A DNA stretch of 64,000 bases from Amycolatopsis endophytica (lineage in GTDB: Bacteria > Actinomycetota > Actinomycetes > Mycobacteriales > Pseudonocardiaceae). The position numbers and the translations under genes were made by a program. The stretch is taken from positions 558,001 to 622,000 of the forward strand of contig NZ_JACCFK010000002.1 in the NCBI RefSeq assembly GCF_013410405.1. Direction: 5' to 3'. Positions 43,785 through 51,848 of this stretch are shown here, piece after piece (the stretch's first letter is position 1; each line of letters starts with the position of its first letter). A model generated the notes under the pieces. It did no database searches, was not told the DNA's origin, and saw nothing but the letters and a program-made list of their open reading frames with translations.

Positions 43785-44969
43785 TCAGATGACCCCGCCC
43801 GCGCGCATCCGCTCGATGTCCGCTGTGGACAGTCCGAGCACGCGGCGGTAGACCTCGTCGTTGTCCTCGCCCGCCACCGGCGGGGGTTTGCGCACCTCGC
43901 CAGGGGTGTCGCTGAGCTTGATCGGGATTCCGGGCAGGCTGACCGTGCCCACCTCGGGATGCGTGACGTCGAGCATCATCTCCCGCGCCTTGACCTGCGG
44001 TGAGTCCACGACTTCCGGCACGGTGGCGACCTCGGAGAACGGCACACCTGCCGCGGTGAGCCGCTCGGCCAGTTCGGCGCGGGTGAGTTTCGCCGTCCAC
44101 GCGCCGACGATCGCGTCGATCTCCCGGACGTTCGCCAGCCGCCTGGTCGAATCCGAGAACCGCTCGTCCAGCGCCAGCTCCGGCTGCTCCATCGCCCGCG
44201 CCAGGCGCGGGAACATCGGGTTCGTGCCCGCATGCAGGTACACGTGCCCGTCGGCGGCCGGGTAGACATTGGCGGGCACGGTGATCTGGTCGCACGACCC
44301 GGTGCGCTCGGGGACCTTGCCGAGCATCGCGTACGCGCTGGGGTGCGTGCCCATGCAGGCGAACAACGCGTCGACGCAGCTGATGTCCACGTGCTGACCG
44401 CGGCCAGTGCGTTCCCGGCCCTGCAGCGCGAGCAGCGTGCCCATCACGCCGTGGAAGGCGGAGATGTAGTCGGCGACGAACGTGCCCGCCATCACCGGCG
44501 CGCCCTCCGGTTCGCCGGTGACCGACATGAGCCCGGACGCGGCCTGCGCGATGGCGTCGAACAGCGCGCGCTGCGTGTTCGGCCCGGTCTGGCCGAACCC
44601 GGAGATCGAGGTCAGGACCACGCGGGGGTTGATCCCGGCCATCCGCTCGTAGGGCAGGCCCATCGCCGCCATCGTGCCGGGCCGGTAGTTCTCCACCACC
44701 ACATCGGATTCGGCGACGAGCTTTTCCAGCACCGTCAGCGCTTCCGGGTTGCGCGTGTCGAGGGTGATGCCGTGCTTGTTGCGGTTGTAGACCATCGTGT
44801 AGATGGAGTGTCCGTTGTGGAACGGCAGGAATTTGCGGGCGTCCTCACCGCCCGGCCGCTCCACCTTGATCACCTCGGCGCCCATGTCCCCGAGGATCTG
44901 GCAGCACAGTGGCCCGGCGATGAACCTCGACAGGTCCAGCACCCGCACCCCGTCCAGTGGCCCGCTCAT
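43785..44969 (-). CDS. CaiB/BaiF-family CoA-transferase (class III), copy 2
   Basis: 394 residues, starting inside the ABC ATPase stop (ATGA). Family features GVRVLDLSRFIAGPLCCQIL, VIKVERPGGEDARKF, VVENYRPGTMAAMGLPYERM, catalytic Asp in TFVADYISAFHGVMGT and GRGQHVDISCVDALF. It has the same length as copy 1 and very similar ends (PPPVAGEDNDEVY versus APPLVGEDNDHVY), showing duplication. It probably transfers CoA to the imported carboxylic acid or to an isomer; two copies suggest two acids, or two carboxyl positions of one acid, being activated. Confidence 0.92.
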   Translation of the reverse strand: MSGPLDGVRVLDLSRFIAGPLCCQILGDMGAEVIKVERPGGEDARKFLPFHNGHSIYTMVYNRNKHGITLDTRNPEALTVLEKLVAESDVVVENYRPGTMAAMGLPYERMAGINPRVVLTSISGFGQTGPNTQRALFDAIAQAASGLMSVTGEPEGAPVMAGTFVADYISAFHGVMGTLLALQGRERTGRGQHVDISCVDALFACMGTHPSAYAMLGKVPERTGSCDQITVPANVYPAADGHVYLHAGTNPMFPRLARAMEQPELALDERFSDSTRRLANVREIDAIVGAWTAKLTRAELAERLTAAGVPFSEVATVPEVVDSPQVKAREMMLDVTHPEVGTVSLPGIPIKLSDTPGEVRKPPPVAGEDNDEVYRRVLGLSTADIERMRAGGVI

Positions 44970-45724
44970 GCGATCTCCTTCCGTGCCGCGGCGCCCGTGA
45001 TCGACGCGACGACGTCGTGCTCGCCGACGTCCTCGGTGGCCACGTCGGCCGCCTTGGTCCCCTTGCGCAGCACCACGATCCGGTCGGTCAGCTCCATCAC
45101 CATCGGGATGTCGTGGCTGATCAGCACGATCGCCGCGCCTGCCGCGGACAGCTCCCGGATGGTGTCCACCACCCGCGCACTCTCCTGGACGCCCAGCGCC
45201 GCTGTCGGCTCGTCGAGCAGCACCAGCCGTCGGCGCCACAGCTTGCACCGCGACAGGGCCACGGCCTGGCGCTGACCACCGGAGAGTGCCGTGACCTGCG
45301 CGCCCGGCTCGGGCATGTTGATCGACAGGGTGCTCAGCACCTCGCGCACCTCGGTGCCCATCCGGCGCCGGTCGACCCGCCGCCACGGGCCCCAGCCGCG
45401 GGTGGGTTCACGCCCGAGGTAGATGTTCTCCGCGACCGTCAGGTTGTCGCAGAGACCCAGATCCTGGTAGACGGTCTCGATCCCGGCGTCGCGCGCCTGC
45501 TGCGGTGTGCCGAGCCGGACGGGTTTCCCGTCGATCTCGAAGGTGCCCGACGTGGGCTGCACCGCGCCGGCGAGCGACTTGACGAACGTGCTCTTGCCCG
45601 CCCCGTTGTCGCCGACCAGTCCGACCAGCTCACCCGGCCGGATCTCGAAGTCCACTCCGGCCAGCGCGCGAACGGCGCCGTAGTGCTTGGTGATGCCGCG
45701 GGCGCGCAGCAGCGGCTCGCTCAT
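44966..45724 (-). CDS. ABC transporter ATP-binding protein (sugar-type, single domain)
   Basis: 252 residues, one nucleotide-binding domain. Walker A LVGDNGAGKSTFVKSLAG, Q-loop region ETVYQDLGLCDNLTVAEN, signature ALSGGQRQAVALSRC, Walker B RRLVLLDEPTAALGVQES and switch His in VLISHDIPMVM. The sequence is of the ribose/xylose (RbsA/XylG) type but with a single domain instead of the usual fused two, so it should act as a homodimer. ATGA overlaps on both sides link it to the permease and the CoA-transferase gene. Confidence 0.93.
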   Translation of the reverse strand: MSEPLLRARGITKHYGAVRALAGVDFEIRPGELVGLVGDNGAGKSTFVKSLAGAVQPTSGTFEIDGKPVRLGTPQQARDAGIETVYQDLGLCDNLTVAENIYLGREPTRGWGPWRRVDRRRMGTEVREVLSTLSINMPEPGAQVTALSGGQRQAVALSRCKLWRRRLVLLDEPTAALGVQESARVVDTIRELSAAGAAIVLISHDIPMVMELTDRIVVLRKGTKAADVATEDVGEHDVVASITGAAARKEIA

Positions 45725-46725
45725 CGGGTGTCCCCCTTCCGGCGCTGCTGCACGGCAGCGAAGACCACGGCCGCGATCACCACGAGTCCCTGCGCGATGA
45801 GGTAGAGGTAGGAGGAGACGCCGAGCAGGGTCAGCCCGTTGGCCAGCGTCTCGATGAACAGGACACCGATGATCGTGCCGATCAGCCTGCCGCGCCCGCC
45901 GAACAACGCGACACCGCCGACCACGACACCCGCGATGACGTCGAGTTCCAGCTGGTCGCCCACGGTGGCGTTGCCCGAGTTGAGCTGCGCGGCGTAGAGG
46001 ATGCCGCCGAGCACGGCGAGGCACTGCACGACGACGAACGTGCTGACGCGCAGCGCGTTGACCTTGAGACCGTACCGGCGCGCCGCTTCGGTGTTGCCGC
46101 CGATCGCGTAGAGGTGACGGCCGTAGCGGGTCTGGCGCAGCACCCACATCCCGGCCACGACCACCACGAGCGTGAGCCACACCGGCGCCGGGATGCCGAG
46201 CAGCCGCCCGTCCCACAGTGGCGACAGCGCGTCCGGCAGCGGCGAGATCGTGACGCCGCCGCTGAGCGTGAAGGCCAGCCCCTGCAACGCGGTCAGCAGT
46301 CCGAGCGTGATGATGAACGACGGGATGTTCCACACCACGCGCAGCGCGCCGGTGAACAGGCCGATCAGCGCGCCCATCGCGAACACGGTCACGATCGCGA
46401 CCGGCAGCGGCACGTGGGCCTCGACGGTGAGCAGCGCGAGCACCACCGTCGTGAGCCCGATCGTGGAACCGACGGACAGGTCGATCTCACCGGTGAGGAT
46501 CACGAACGTCTGCCCCACCGCGACGATCATCAGCACGGAGGTCTGCTGCAGCAGGATGGACAGGTTGGTGGCGCTGGCGAAGTTCGGGGCGAACACCGTC
46601 CACAGCACGGCCAGCAGCACGAGCCCGCCACCGATGCCGAGCTCGGCGCGCCACGCGGCCAGGCGGGGTGTCCGTGTCGCGTCCGGTGGTTTCCCGGTCG
46701 GCGGGGCCGCGGCCTGGATGGTCAT
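45721..46725 (-). CDS. ABC transporter permease, RbsC/XylH type
   Basis: 334 residues with eight to ten membrane segments. The family segment GQTFVILTGEIDLSVGSTIG is intact, as are NIPSFIITLGLLTALQG and the cytoplasmic YGRHLYAIGGNTEAARRYGL loop that contacts the ATPase. AGGAG lies seven bases before ATG 46725 (GTG 46728 is adjacent). It forms the channel with the ATPase at 44966-45724 and the lipoprotein at 46749-47723. The importer type normally carries pentoses, polyols or autoinducer-like sugars. Confidence 0.94.
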   Translation of the reverse strand: MTIQAAAPPTGKPPDATRTPRLAAWRAELGIGGGLVLLAVLWTVFAPNFASATNLSILLQQTSVLMIVAVGQTFVILTGEIDLSVGSTIGLTTVVLALLTVEAHVPLPVAIVTVFAMGALIGLFTGALRVVWNIPSFIITLGLLTALQGLAFTLSGGVTISPLPDALSPLWDGRLLGIPAPVWLTLVVVVAGMWVLRQTRYGRHLYAIGGNTEAARRYGLKVNALRVSTFVVVQCLAVLGGILYAAQLNSGNATVGDQLELDVIAGVVVGGVALFGGRGRLIGTIIGVLFIETLANGLTLLGVSSYLYLIAQGLVVIAAVVFAAVQQRRKGDTR

Positions 46726-46748
46726 CACACCACTCCTTTGTGGACGGA

Positions 46749-47723
46749 TCAGCGGTTGTCGAGTTCGGAGTAGAAGGTGTCGAGCGCCTGCCGGTCGCCG
46801 TTGCGGTAGATGACCGGGTCCACACTGGAGGTCGGCGGCACCGGTTGCGAGCGGGCGAGGGCGACGCCGGTCCGCAGCGTCTGGTACCCGACCTGGTAGG
46901 CGTCCTGGTCGGCGACGGCGAGCACCGGCGAGTCCGGGCGGGCCAGCAGATCGGCGAGCCGGCGGGACATGTCGACGCCGACGATCTTCACCGGCGAGTG
47001 CATCCGGGCGGCCGCCGTGGCCGCTCCCTGCAGTGCCGCGCCGTTCCAGGCGAACACGAGCTGGGTTTCGGGGTGGCTCTGCAGCACGGTCGCGAACGCT
47101 TCGGCGCCCTTCTCCGGTGAGCCGACGGCCTCGGCGGTGGTGACCACCTCGGCACCGGTCGCCTGGGCCAGGAACGCCTCCCGGCGGGGCGGACCGTGCG
47201 ATTCGGTCTCGCCGGTGAGCAGGGCGACCTTGGCGTGCCCGCCGAACATGCTGTCGAGGTAGCTCTGCGCGACCCGGCCGACGGCTTCGCCGAGCGCTTT
47301 CTGGTCCACGCCGACGAAGTAGCCGAAGGAGGCGTCCCGCACGCGTTCGTCGTACTGCACGATCGTCTGTCCCCGTGCCCGCGCCCGGCGGAGCGCGGCG
47401 GCGGAGGCTTCCCCGTCGTAGGGCGCGACGAGCAGCACGTTGTCGCCGCGCGCGTACATCGTGTCCAGGACCTGGCTCTCGTTCTGCAGTTTGCGGTCGG
47501 AGACGTCGACGTGCAGCGGCACACCGGCCTCGGCGGCCGCCTGGCGCATGCCGGCCTCCACGAGTTGCCAGAACTCCAGGTCCCGGGCGTACATCAGCGC
47601 GCCGACGCGGACCTCATCGGTCTGGGTCGTGTTGTCGGGCCTGGTCTCCAGGCCGGTCGAGCAGCCCGCCAGTGCGAGCAGGAGCACCACGAACAGGGCC
47701 GTGGAGCGTCGAGCGGTGGTCAC
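46749..47723 (-). CDS. ABC transporter substrate-binding lipoprotein (sugar type)
   Basis: 324 residues from GTG 47723 with GGGGAG six bases upstream. The signal peptide ends in a lipobox, LLLALAGCS, with Cys near residue 19 for lipid attachment. The mature part is a type I periplasmic-binding fold of the ribose/LacI type: VRVGALMYARDLEFWQLVEA, NVLLVAPYDGEASAAALRRA, VGVDQKALGEAVGRVA and KIVGVDMSRRLADLL. First gene of the operon; it captures the substrate outside the membrane. Starting at 47771 would run through the promoter. Confidence 0.94.
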   Translation of the reverse strand: MTTARRSTALFVVLLLALAGCSTGLETRPDNTTQTDEVRVGALMYARDLEFWQLVEAGMRQAAAEAGVPLHVDVSDRKLQNESQVLDTMYARGDNVLLVAPYDGEASAAALRRARARGQTIVQYDERVRDASFGYFVGVDQKALGEAVGRVAQSYLDSMFGGHAKVALLTGETESHGPPRREAFLAQATGAEVVTTAEAVGSPEKGAEAFATVLQSHPETQLVFAWNGAALQGAATAAARMHSPVKIVGVDMSRRLADLLARPDSPVLAVADQDAYQVGYQTLRTGVALARSQPVPPTSSVDPVIYRNGDRQALDTFYSELDNR

Positions 47724-47761
47724 GGATACTCCCCAGACGTCGTCGGCCAGGTCTCCAATAC

Positions 47762-47799
47762 GTCTAGACATCTAGCCATGACGCTCTCGGGGTTGTCAA
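47762..47799 (-). promoter_or_regulatory. Promoter with GTCTAG operator (operon 2, ABC importer)
   Basis: On the minus strand TTGACA (47799-47794) is followed after 18 bases by CTAGAT (47775-47770), a weak -10. The operator GTCTAGACATCTAGCC (47762-47777, plus strand) overlaps the -10 and matches 14 of 16 bases of the site before operon 1; its first eight bases, GTCTAGAC, are the perfect HutC-type core. Transcription would begin about 40 bases before the lipoprotein GTG. Confidence 0.7.
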
Positions 47800-47895
47800 C
47801 CCTGGCCTGGGCGGTGAAGCCGAGGAAGTCGGTGGGACCCGGTGCGGCCGGGCAAGGTCGCGCCAGACGGGCGGAGCAGCTCTACCGGGCCGCCG

Positions 47896-47921
47896 CCCGT
47901 GGCGGGAGCCCGCGCCACGGG
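47896..47921 (-). terminator. GC-rich hairpin after the CGNR gene
   Basis: CCCGTGGCG (47896-47904) pairs perfectly with CGCCACGGG (47913-47921) around an eight-base loop. It lies about 120 bases beyond the stop of the leftward CGNR gene and before the divergent-free promoter of the ABC operon. No U-tract is present, as is usual in this group. It could stop transcription of the CGNR gene. Confidence 0.45.
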
Positions 47922-48042
47922 CGACCCTCGCCATCACCGGCACGATCACGCTGTTCGCCCGGCACCCCGGCCAGTGGAACCTGCCGCGCGCGGACCGCCG
48001 CGGCGTCCGCGAGTCCCGGCCGCCGATCCACCACGGGTTCGC

Positions 48043-48618
48043 TCACTCCGACGACGCGGATTCCTTGCGCTGCTTGGCGTTGAAGCGCGCCTTCTTCTGA
48101 CGATTCCCGCACGTGTTCATCTCGCACCATCGACGGGTGCGGCTCTGGCTGGTGTCGAAGAAGGCAGCCTGGCACGTCGGCGACGCGCACAGGGCGAGTC
48201 TCCCGTCTCGTTCGCCCGCGATGATGCTGATCGCGTCGGCGGCGATGACGCCGAGCGCGTCTTCCACCCGCGATGGCGAACTGAGCCGCCACCGTCGCGC
48301 GCCTTCGGGGGTCAGGGCTGCCGATGCCCGGCCCCGGGCGCTGCAGTCGTTGATGATGTCGACAGCGGCGGACGGCAGCGCATTCCGCAACGCGGCCGCC
48401 GTCGCGGCGGCATGGATCGACTCCCTCAGTTCCCGCGCGCGGTCGAACTGGGCCGGGGTGCAGGAGTCCACATCGAGACCGCTCACCACCAGCCAGTCGA
48501 CGAGTCGCCGTGGCGTGGGAATGCGCTCCACGGGTTCGCCGCGGCGCTCCGTCAACGTCGCCGTGAAGCTGGTCGCCAGCACGCTACCGAGGCGGAACTC
48601 GGGGAACTCGGCACTCAT
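48043..48618 (-). CDS. CGNR zinc finger (ABATE domain) regulator
   Basis: 191 residues. The C-terminal zinc finger is clear: LCASPTCQAAFFDTSQSRTR followed by RWCEMNTCGNRQKKARFNAK, with paired Cys residues and the CGNR box. The N-terminal ~130 residues form the ABATE-type ligand domain (LVDWLVVSGLDVDSCTPAQF, RELRESIHAAATAAALRNAL). Such proteins are thought to be stress-responsive transcription factors. It is divergent from the epoxide hydrolase gene, and the 80-bp gap has two copies of an 18-bp repeat, a good autoregulatory target. Confidence 0.93.
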   Translation of the reverse strand: MSAEFPEFRLGSVLATSFTATLTERRGEPVERIPTPRRLVDWLVVSGLDVDSCTPAQFDRARELRESIHAAATAAALRNALPSAAVDIINDCSARGRASAALTPEGARRWRLSSPSRVEDALGVIAADAISIIAGERDGRLALCASPTCQAAFFDTSQSRTRRWCEMNTCGNRQKKARFNAKQRKESASSE

Positions 48619-48619
48619 G

Positions 48620-48686
48620 GAACCACCTTAGCCGGTTGCGTGACGTCCTGTCGTGCTGCTAGAACCGTCTTAGCCGGTTCCGTGAC
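48620..48686. promoter_or_regulatory. Twin 18-bp repeats with GAACC-N9-GGTTC symmetry, CGNR operator candidate
   Basis: CTTAGCCGGTTGCGTGAC (48627-48644) and CTTAGCCGGTTCCGTGAC (48669-48686) differ at one base and are 42 bp apart (four helical turns). Each overlaps an inverted pair: GAACC-N9-GGTTC exactly at 48662-48680 and GAACC-N9-GGTTG at 48620-48638. They fill the space between the CGNR gene start and the epoxide hydrolase start. Confidence 0.65.
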
Positions 48687-48698
48687 CGAGGAGGTCCG

Positions 48699-49859
48699 AT
48701 GCTCCGTTCGACCAGCGACGTGCGGGCTTTCCAAGCCCACGCACCCGACGCCGACCTCGACGATCTGAGCGCGCGGCTGGCCGCGGCGCGGCTGCCGGAG
48801 GCCGAGACGGTTCCCGCCGCTCGCCGGTGGGACCAGGGCGTTCCGCTCGCCGACCTCGTCGATCTCGTGCACTACTGGCGCACCGCCTACGACTGGCGGT
48901 CGTTCGAAGAGCGCCTCGACCGGATCGGCCGGTTCCGCACGACCATCGACGGGCTGGGGATCCATTTCCTGCACCGCAGATCCGCGCGCGCGGACGCCAC
49001 TCCGCTGATCCTGACCCACGGCTGGCCGGGCAGCATCGCCGAATTCGTCGACGTGGTCGACGAGCTGGCGGATCCGGAAGACACGCGTGCGCCCGCGTTC
49101 CACGTCGTGGTTCCCTCGCTGCCGGGGTTCGGGTACAGCGGCAAACCGGCCACCACCGGGTGGGGAACCGAGAAGATCGCGGCCGCCTGGGTGGAACTCA
49201 TGGGGCGGCTCGGCTACCGCGAGTTCGTCGCGCACGGCGGTGACTGGGGAGGCAACATCACCACGGTGCTCGGCGGCCGGTTCCCGGCACACGTTCTCGG
49301 CATCCACACCACGTTCGCGGAAGCACCGCCCGGTTTGACGACGGACGGGCTGACCGCGGCCGAGCGCCGCTGGACCGAGGAAACGCACCATTTCTGGCGC
49401 CACCACGCGGCGTATGCGAAACAGCAGGCGACGCGGCCCCAGACCATCGGCTACTCGCTCGTCGACTCACCGGTCGGGCTGCTCGCCTGGATCCTCGACA
49501 AGTTCGCCGAGTGGTCCGACACCGCAGACAGCCCGTTCGAGAGGATTTCCCGGGACCGCATTCTCGACGACGTCACCCTGTACTGGCTGACCCGGACCGG
49601 CGCGTCGGCGGCCCGCATCTACTACGAAAGCCACAACTCGCTCGACCCCGAGCTCCGCGTCGACATCCCCTCCGCCATCACCATCTATCCCCGCGACATC
49701 GAAAAGTACCCACGCCCCTGGGCACGCGAGCGGTACCGGCAGATCGTCCGGTGGCGCTCCCCCGAAGCCGGAGGGCACTTCCCCTCACTGGAGGTTCGCG
49801 AGTACTTCGTCCAAGACCTGCGGGAGGGCCTCGCGGCGGTGCTGGCGGCCGACCGGTGA
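48699..49859 (+). CDS. Epoxide hydrolase (alpha/beta hydrolase, microsomal type)
   Basis: 386 residues. The N-terminal EHN domain (residues ~1-100: DLDDLSARLAAARLPEAETV, VDLVHYWRTAYDWRSFEERL) precedes the catalytic domain. Oxyanion motif LTHGWPGSIAEF, nucleophile Asp182 in VAHGGDWGGNITTVL, and the catalytic His in AGGHFPSLEVREYF are present. It opens epoxides to diols. GAGGAGG precedes ATG 48699. Divergent from the CGNR regulator, which probably controls it through the twin repeats; a role in detoxifying a reactive epoxide is inferred. Confidence 0.93.
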   Translation: MLRSTSDVRAFQAHAPDADLDDLSARLAAARLPEAETVPAARRWDQGVPLADLVDLVHYWRTAYDWRSFEERLDRIGRFRTTIDGLGIHFLHRRSARADATPLILTHGWPGSIAEFVDVVDELADPEDTRAPAFHVVVPSLPGFGYSGKPATTGWGTEKIAAAWVELMGRLGYREFVAHGGDWGGNITTVLGGRFPAHVLGIHTTFAEAPPGLTTDGLTAAERRWTEETHHFWRHHAAYAKQQATRPQTIGYSLVDSPVGLLAWILDKFAEWSDTADSPFERISRDRILDDVTLYWLTRTGASAARIYYESHNSLDPELRVDIPSAITIYPRDIEKYPRPWARERYRQIVRWRSPEAGGHFPSLEVREYFVQDLREGLAAVLAADR

Positions 49860-50210
49860 ACCCGTCGCGCATGATCGGGGTGCGCACCGTCGAGACTTCC
49901 GCGACAACAGCCGGTTCACCACCTCCTTGCCGCGCCTGCCCACAGCGTCCTTCTCGGCCCACATCGACCAACCGGCCCCAGCGGATGCTTTTCGGCAGGA
50001 ACTTGGGATACTCCCGCTCACCGTGCTCGTCCTGGTGGCCGACCGAGGCGACGAGCTGGATATCGTGGTCGGCGAGACGGCGGTCGTGATGCCCCCGCCG
50101 AGAAGCGCGCCGGCTACGACGAAGCCGATACCGGTAGGCAATGGCATCCGTTGGCCGGGAACGAACACCTCATCCGGCTCACGCGCGGAAGCAGCGGGAA
50201 CCTGCCGACG
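49860..50210. other. 351-bp gap with no gene I can support
   Basis: Open frames exist on both strands but none has a start with a ribosome site, a known motif or the codon pattern of its neighbours. The plus-strand stretch near 49965-50060 gives a hydrophobic LPLTVLVLVADRG segment that looks protein-like, possibly a decayed gene, but I cannot name it. It separates two converging genes; no strong hairpin was found. Confidence 0.4.
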
Positions 50211-50834
50211 TCAGCTCAGCCGGGCCCCCAGCCCGTCGAGCACGATGCCGAGTTGCCGGTCGAACCTGCGGTCGCCGTCGTCGCGGAGGTGGCCGGCGGC
50301 TTTGACCAGATCGGCACCGTCACCCAGCCACGCGTCGCGCTCGTCGGGCGCGTACCGGTCCGCCGAGTGGCCGCGCTCCTGCTCCTCGATGACGAAGCCG
50401 ACGACGACGGCGGTGATCAGGTCGACGGCGTCGTCCGCCCCGGCCAGTGAGAACCCGGCATCGGTCAAGCGCGCGAGCCAGGACTCCTTGGCCTTCACCA
50501 CGTCGGGATCGGAGAAGCGCGTGCCGCTGAAAATGCGCGCGCCGTCCCGGTGCCGCAGGTATTGCGAGCGCAGCACCCGGCCGTAGGTGAGGAGATCGTC
50601 CCGCCAGCCGGCGCCGGACGGAACCGACGACAGCGCGTCGGTGACACGGCGCATGACAGTCGTGCTCATTTCGTCGAGCAGCTCCTGCTTGTTGCGGACG
50701 TGCCAGTACAACGCGGGGGCCGCGACCCCGAGCCGGGACGCCAGCGCACGGACGGTGAGAGCGTCCATGCCCTTCTCGTCGAGCAGGTCGAGTGCCGCCG
50801 CCACGATTCGTTCCCGCGTGATGCCCTTCGCCAC
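50211..50834 (-). CDS. TetR family regulator with TetR-type C-terminal domain
   Basis: 207 residues from GTG 50834. The HTH reads LDEKGMDALTVRALASRLGV followed by AAPALYWHVRNKQELLDEM, closer to classical TetR than to AcrR, and the C-terminal part (LRSQYLRHRDGARIFSGTRF) fits the TetR_C domain, which often binds drugs or aromatic compounds. It is divergent from the quinone oxidoreductase; two near-identical inverted operators lie in between. GTG 50843 is an alternative start. Confidence 0.92.
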   Translation of the reverse strand: MAKGITRERIVAAALDLLDEKGMDALTVRALASRLGVAAPALYWHVRNKQELLDEMSTTVMRRVTDALSSVPSGAGWRDDLLTYGRVLRSQYLRHRDGARIFSGTRFSDPDVVKAKESWLARLTDAGFSLAGADDAVDLITAVVVGFVIEEQERGHSADRYAPDERDAWLGDGADLVKAAGHLRDDGDRRFDRQLGIVLDGLGARLS

Positions 50835-50842
50835 GGTTGACA

Positions 50843-50895
50843 CCTTAACAAAGTTCAGGCACGGTGGGCACATCCCCGACTGAACTTAGTTAAGG
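50843..50895. promoter_or_regulatory. Paired inverted operators between TetR and oxidoreductase genes
   Basis: CCTTAACAAAGTTCA (50843-50857) and TGAACTTAGTTAAGG (50881-50895) are reverse complements at 14 of 15 positions, 23 bases apart. Each arm also holds a small palindrome (AAC-AAA-GTT; AACT-T-AGTT), so each could bind one TetR dimer. The arms are strikingly AT-rich for this DNA and flank both gene starts. Confidence 0.7.
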
Positions 50896-50903
50896 AGCTG
50901 GAG

Positions 50904-51848
50904 ATGCGAGCCGCGGTCATGAACACCCCGGAAGCGCCGCCGGTCTGCGCGGACTTCCCGGAACCCGAACACCAGCCGGACCGGGCGCCGTTGCAGCTGG
51001 TCGGCGCCGGTCTGCACCACGTCGTGCGCGGGCTGGCCACCGGCCGCCACTACGGCAGCCGCCAGAGGTATCCACTCGTGCCGGGCATCGACGCCGTGGC
51101 GCGGACCAGTGACGGGCGCCTGGTGTACACCGGCCTCCCCCGGTCGCCGTGGGGCACGATGGCCGAGCGGCTGGTCACCCCGTTCGAGGTCGAGGTGCCC
51201 GCCGGAGCCGATCCGCTGGCCGTCGCCGCCGGCATAAACCCCGCCTCGGCGGGCTGGATGCCGCTGGCCGCCCGGATGGAGGAGGTGGGCGAGCTGGGCA
51301 CGGTGCTGGTGCTCGGCGCGACCGGCGCTTCGGGCAGCCTGGCCGTGCGGGCGGCGCTGGCACTCGGCGCGAAACAGGTCGTCGCGGCCGGGCGCGACCG
51401 CGAGGCACTGGAGCGGCTGGAGGACGCCGGTGCCGTCACCGTGCCGCTCGCCCGGGCCGATACCTGGGCAGGCGCTCTCGGTGCTGCCGTGGACGCGGCG
51501 CAGCCCGCGCTCGTGCTCGATTTCGTGTGGGGTCCCGTCGCCGAGGCCGCCTTCGCCGCACTGGGCGGGACCGGCGCCGAAGACCCCGTCGACTACGTGC
51601 AGATCGGCTCGCTCGCCGGAACCGAGGCGGCGCTGCCCGCGGCGTTGCTGCGCAGCAGGCGGATCCGGATCACCGGCAGTGGCGCGGGCTCGGTCTCGAA
51701 GGCGCGGATGATCACGGCGTTCCCGGACATGCTCGCCCGGTTCGCCGACGGAACCTTCGACGTGCCCTACACCGTGTACCCGCTCAGCCGTGTCGGCGAG
51801 GCATGGGCGCACGAGGGGCGCACGCGCGCGGTCGTCGTGCCGGGCTGA
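50904..51848 (+). CDS. MDR-family quinone oxidoreductase / zinc-free dehydrogenase
   Basis: 314 residues. The N-terminal GroES-like domain lacks the zinc Cys residues; YPLVPGIDAVART is the PGxD segment. The Rossmann motif is VLVLGATGASGSLAVRAAL and the strand after it ends VVAAGRDREAL, consistent with NADPH. It belongs to the quinone oxidoreductase group that reduces enones or quinones. AAGGAG precedes ATG 50904. It is controlled by the divergent TetR gene in all likelihood. Its last codons and stop form part of an unusually long hairpin. Confidence 0.9.
   Translation: MRAAVMNTPEAPPVCADFPEPEHQPDRAPLQLVGAGLHHVVRGLATGRHYGSRQRYPLVPGIDAVARTSDGRLVYTGLPRSPWGTMAERLVTPFEVEVPAGADPLAVAAGINPASAGWMPLAARMEEVGELGTVLVLGATGASGSLAVRAALALGAKQVVAAGRDREALERLEDAGAVTVPLARADTWAGALGAAVDAAQPALVLDFVWGPVAEAAFAALGGTGAEDPVDYVQIGSLAGTEAALPAALLRSRRIRITGSGAGSVSKARMITAFPDMLARFADGTFDVPYTVYPLSRVGEAWAHEGRTRAVVVPG

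Noticed and set aside
48627..48686. Direct repeats as CRISPR or mobile-element ends
   Set aside because: Two copies only, no transposase, and they sit at a divergent regulator promoter.
49860..50210. Small hypothetical protein in the gap
   Set aside because: No ribosome site, no motif, and the open frames on both strands look like GC-driven background.
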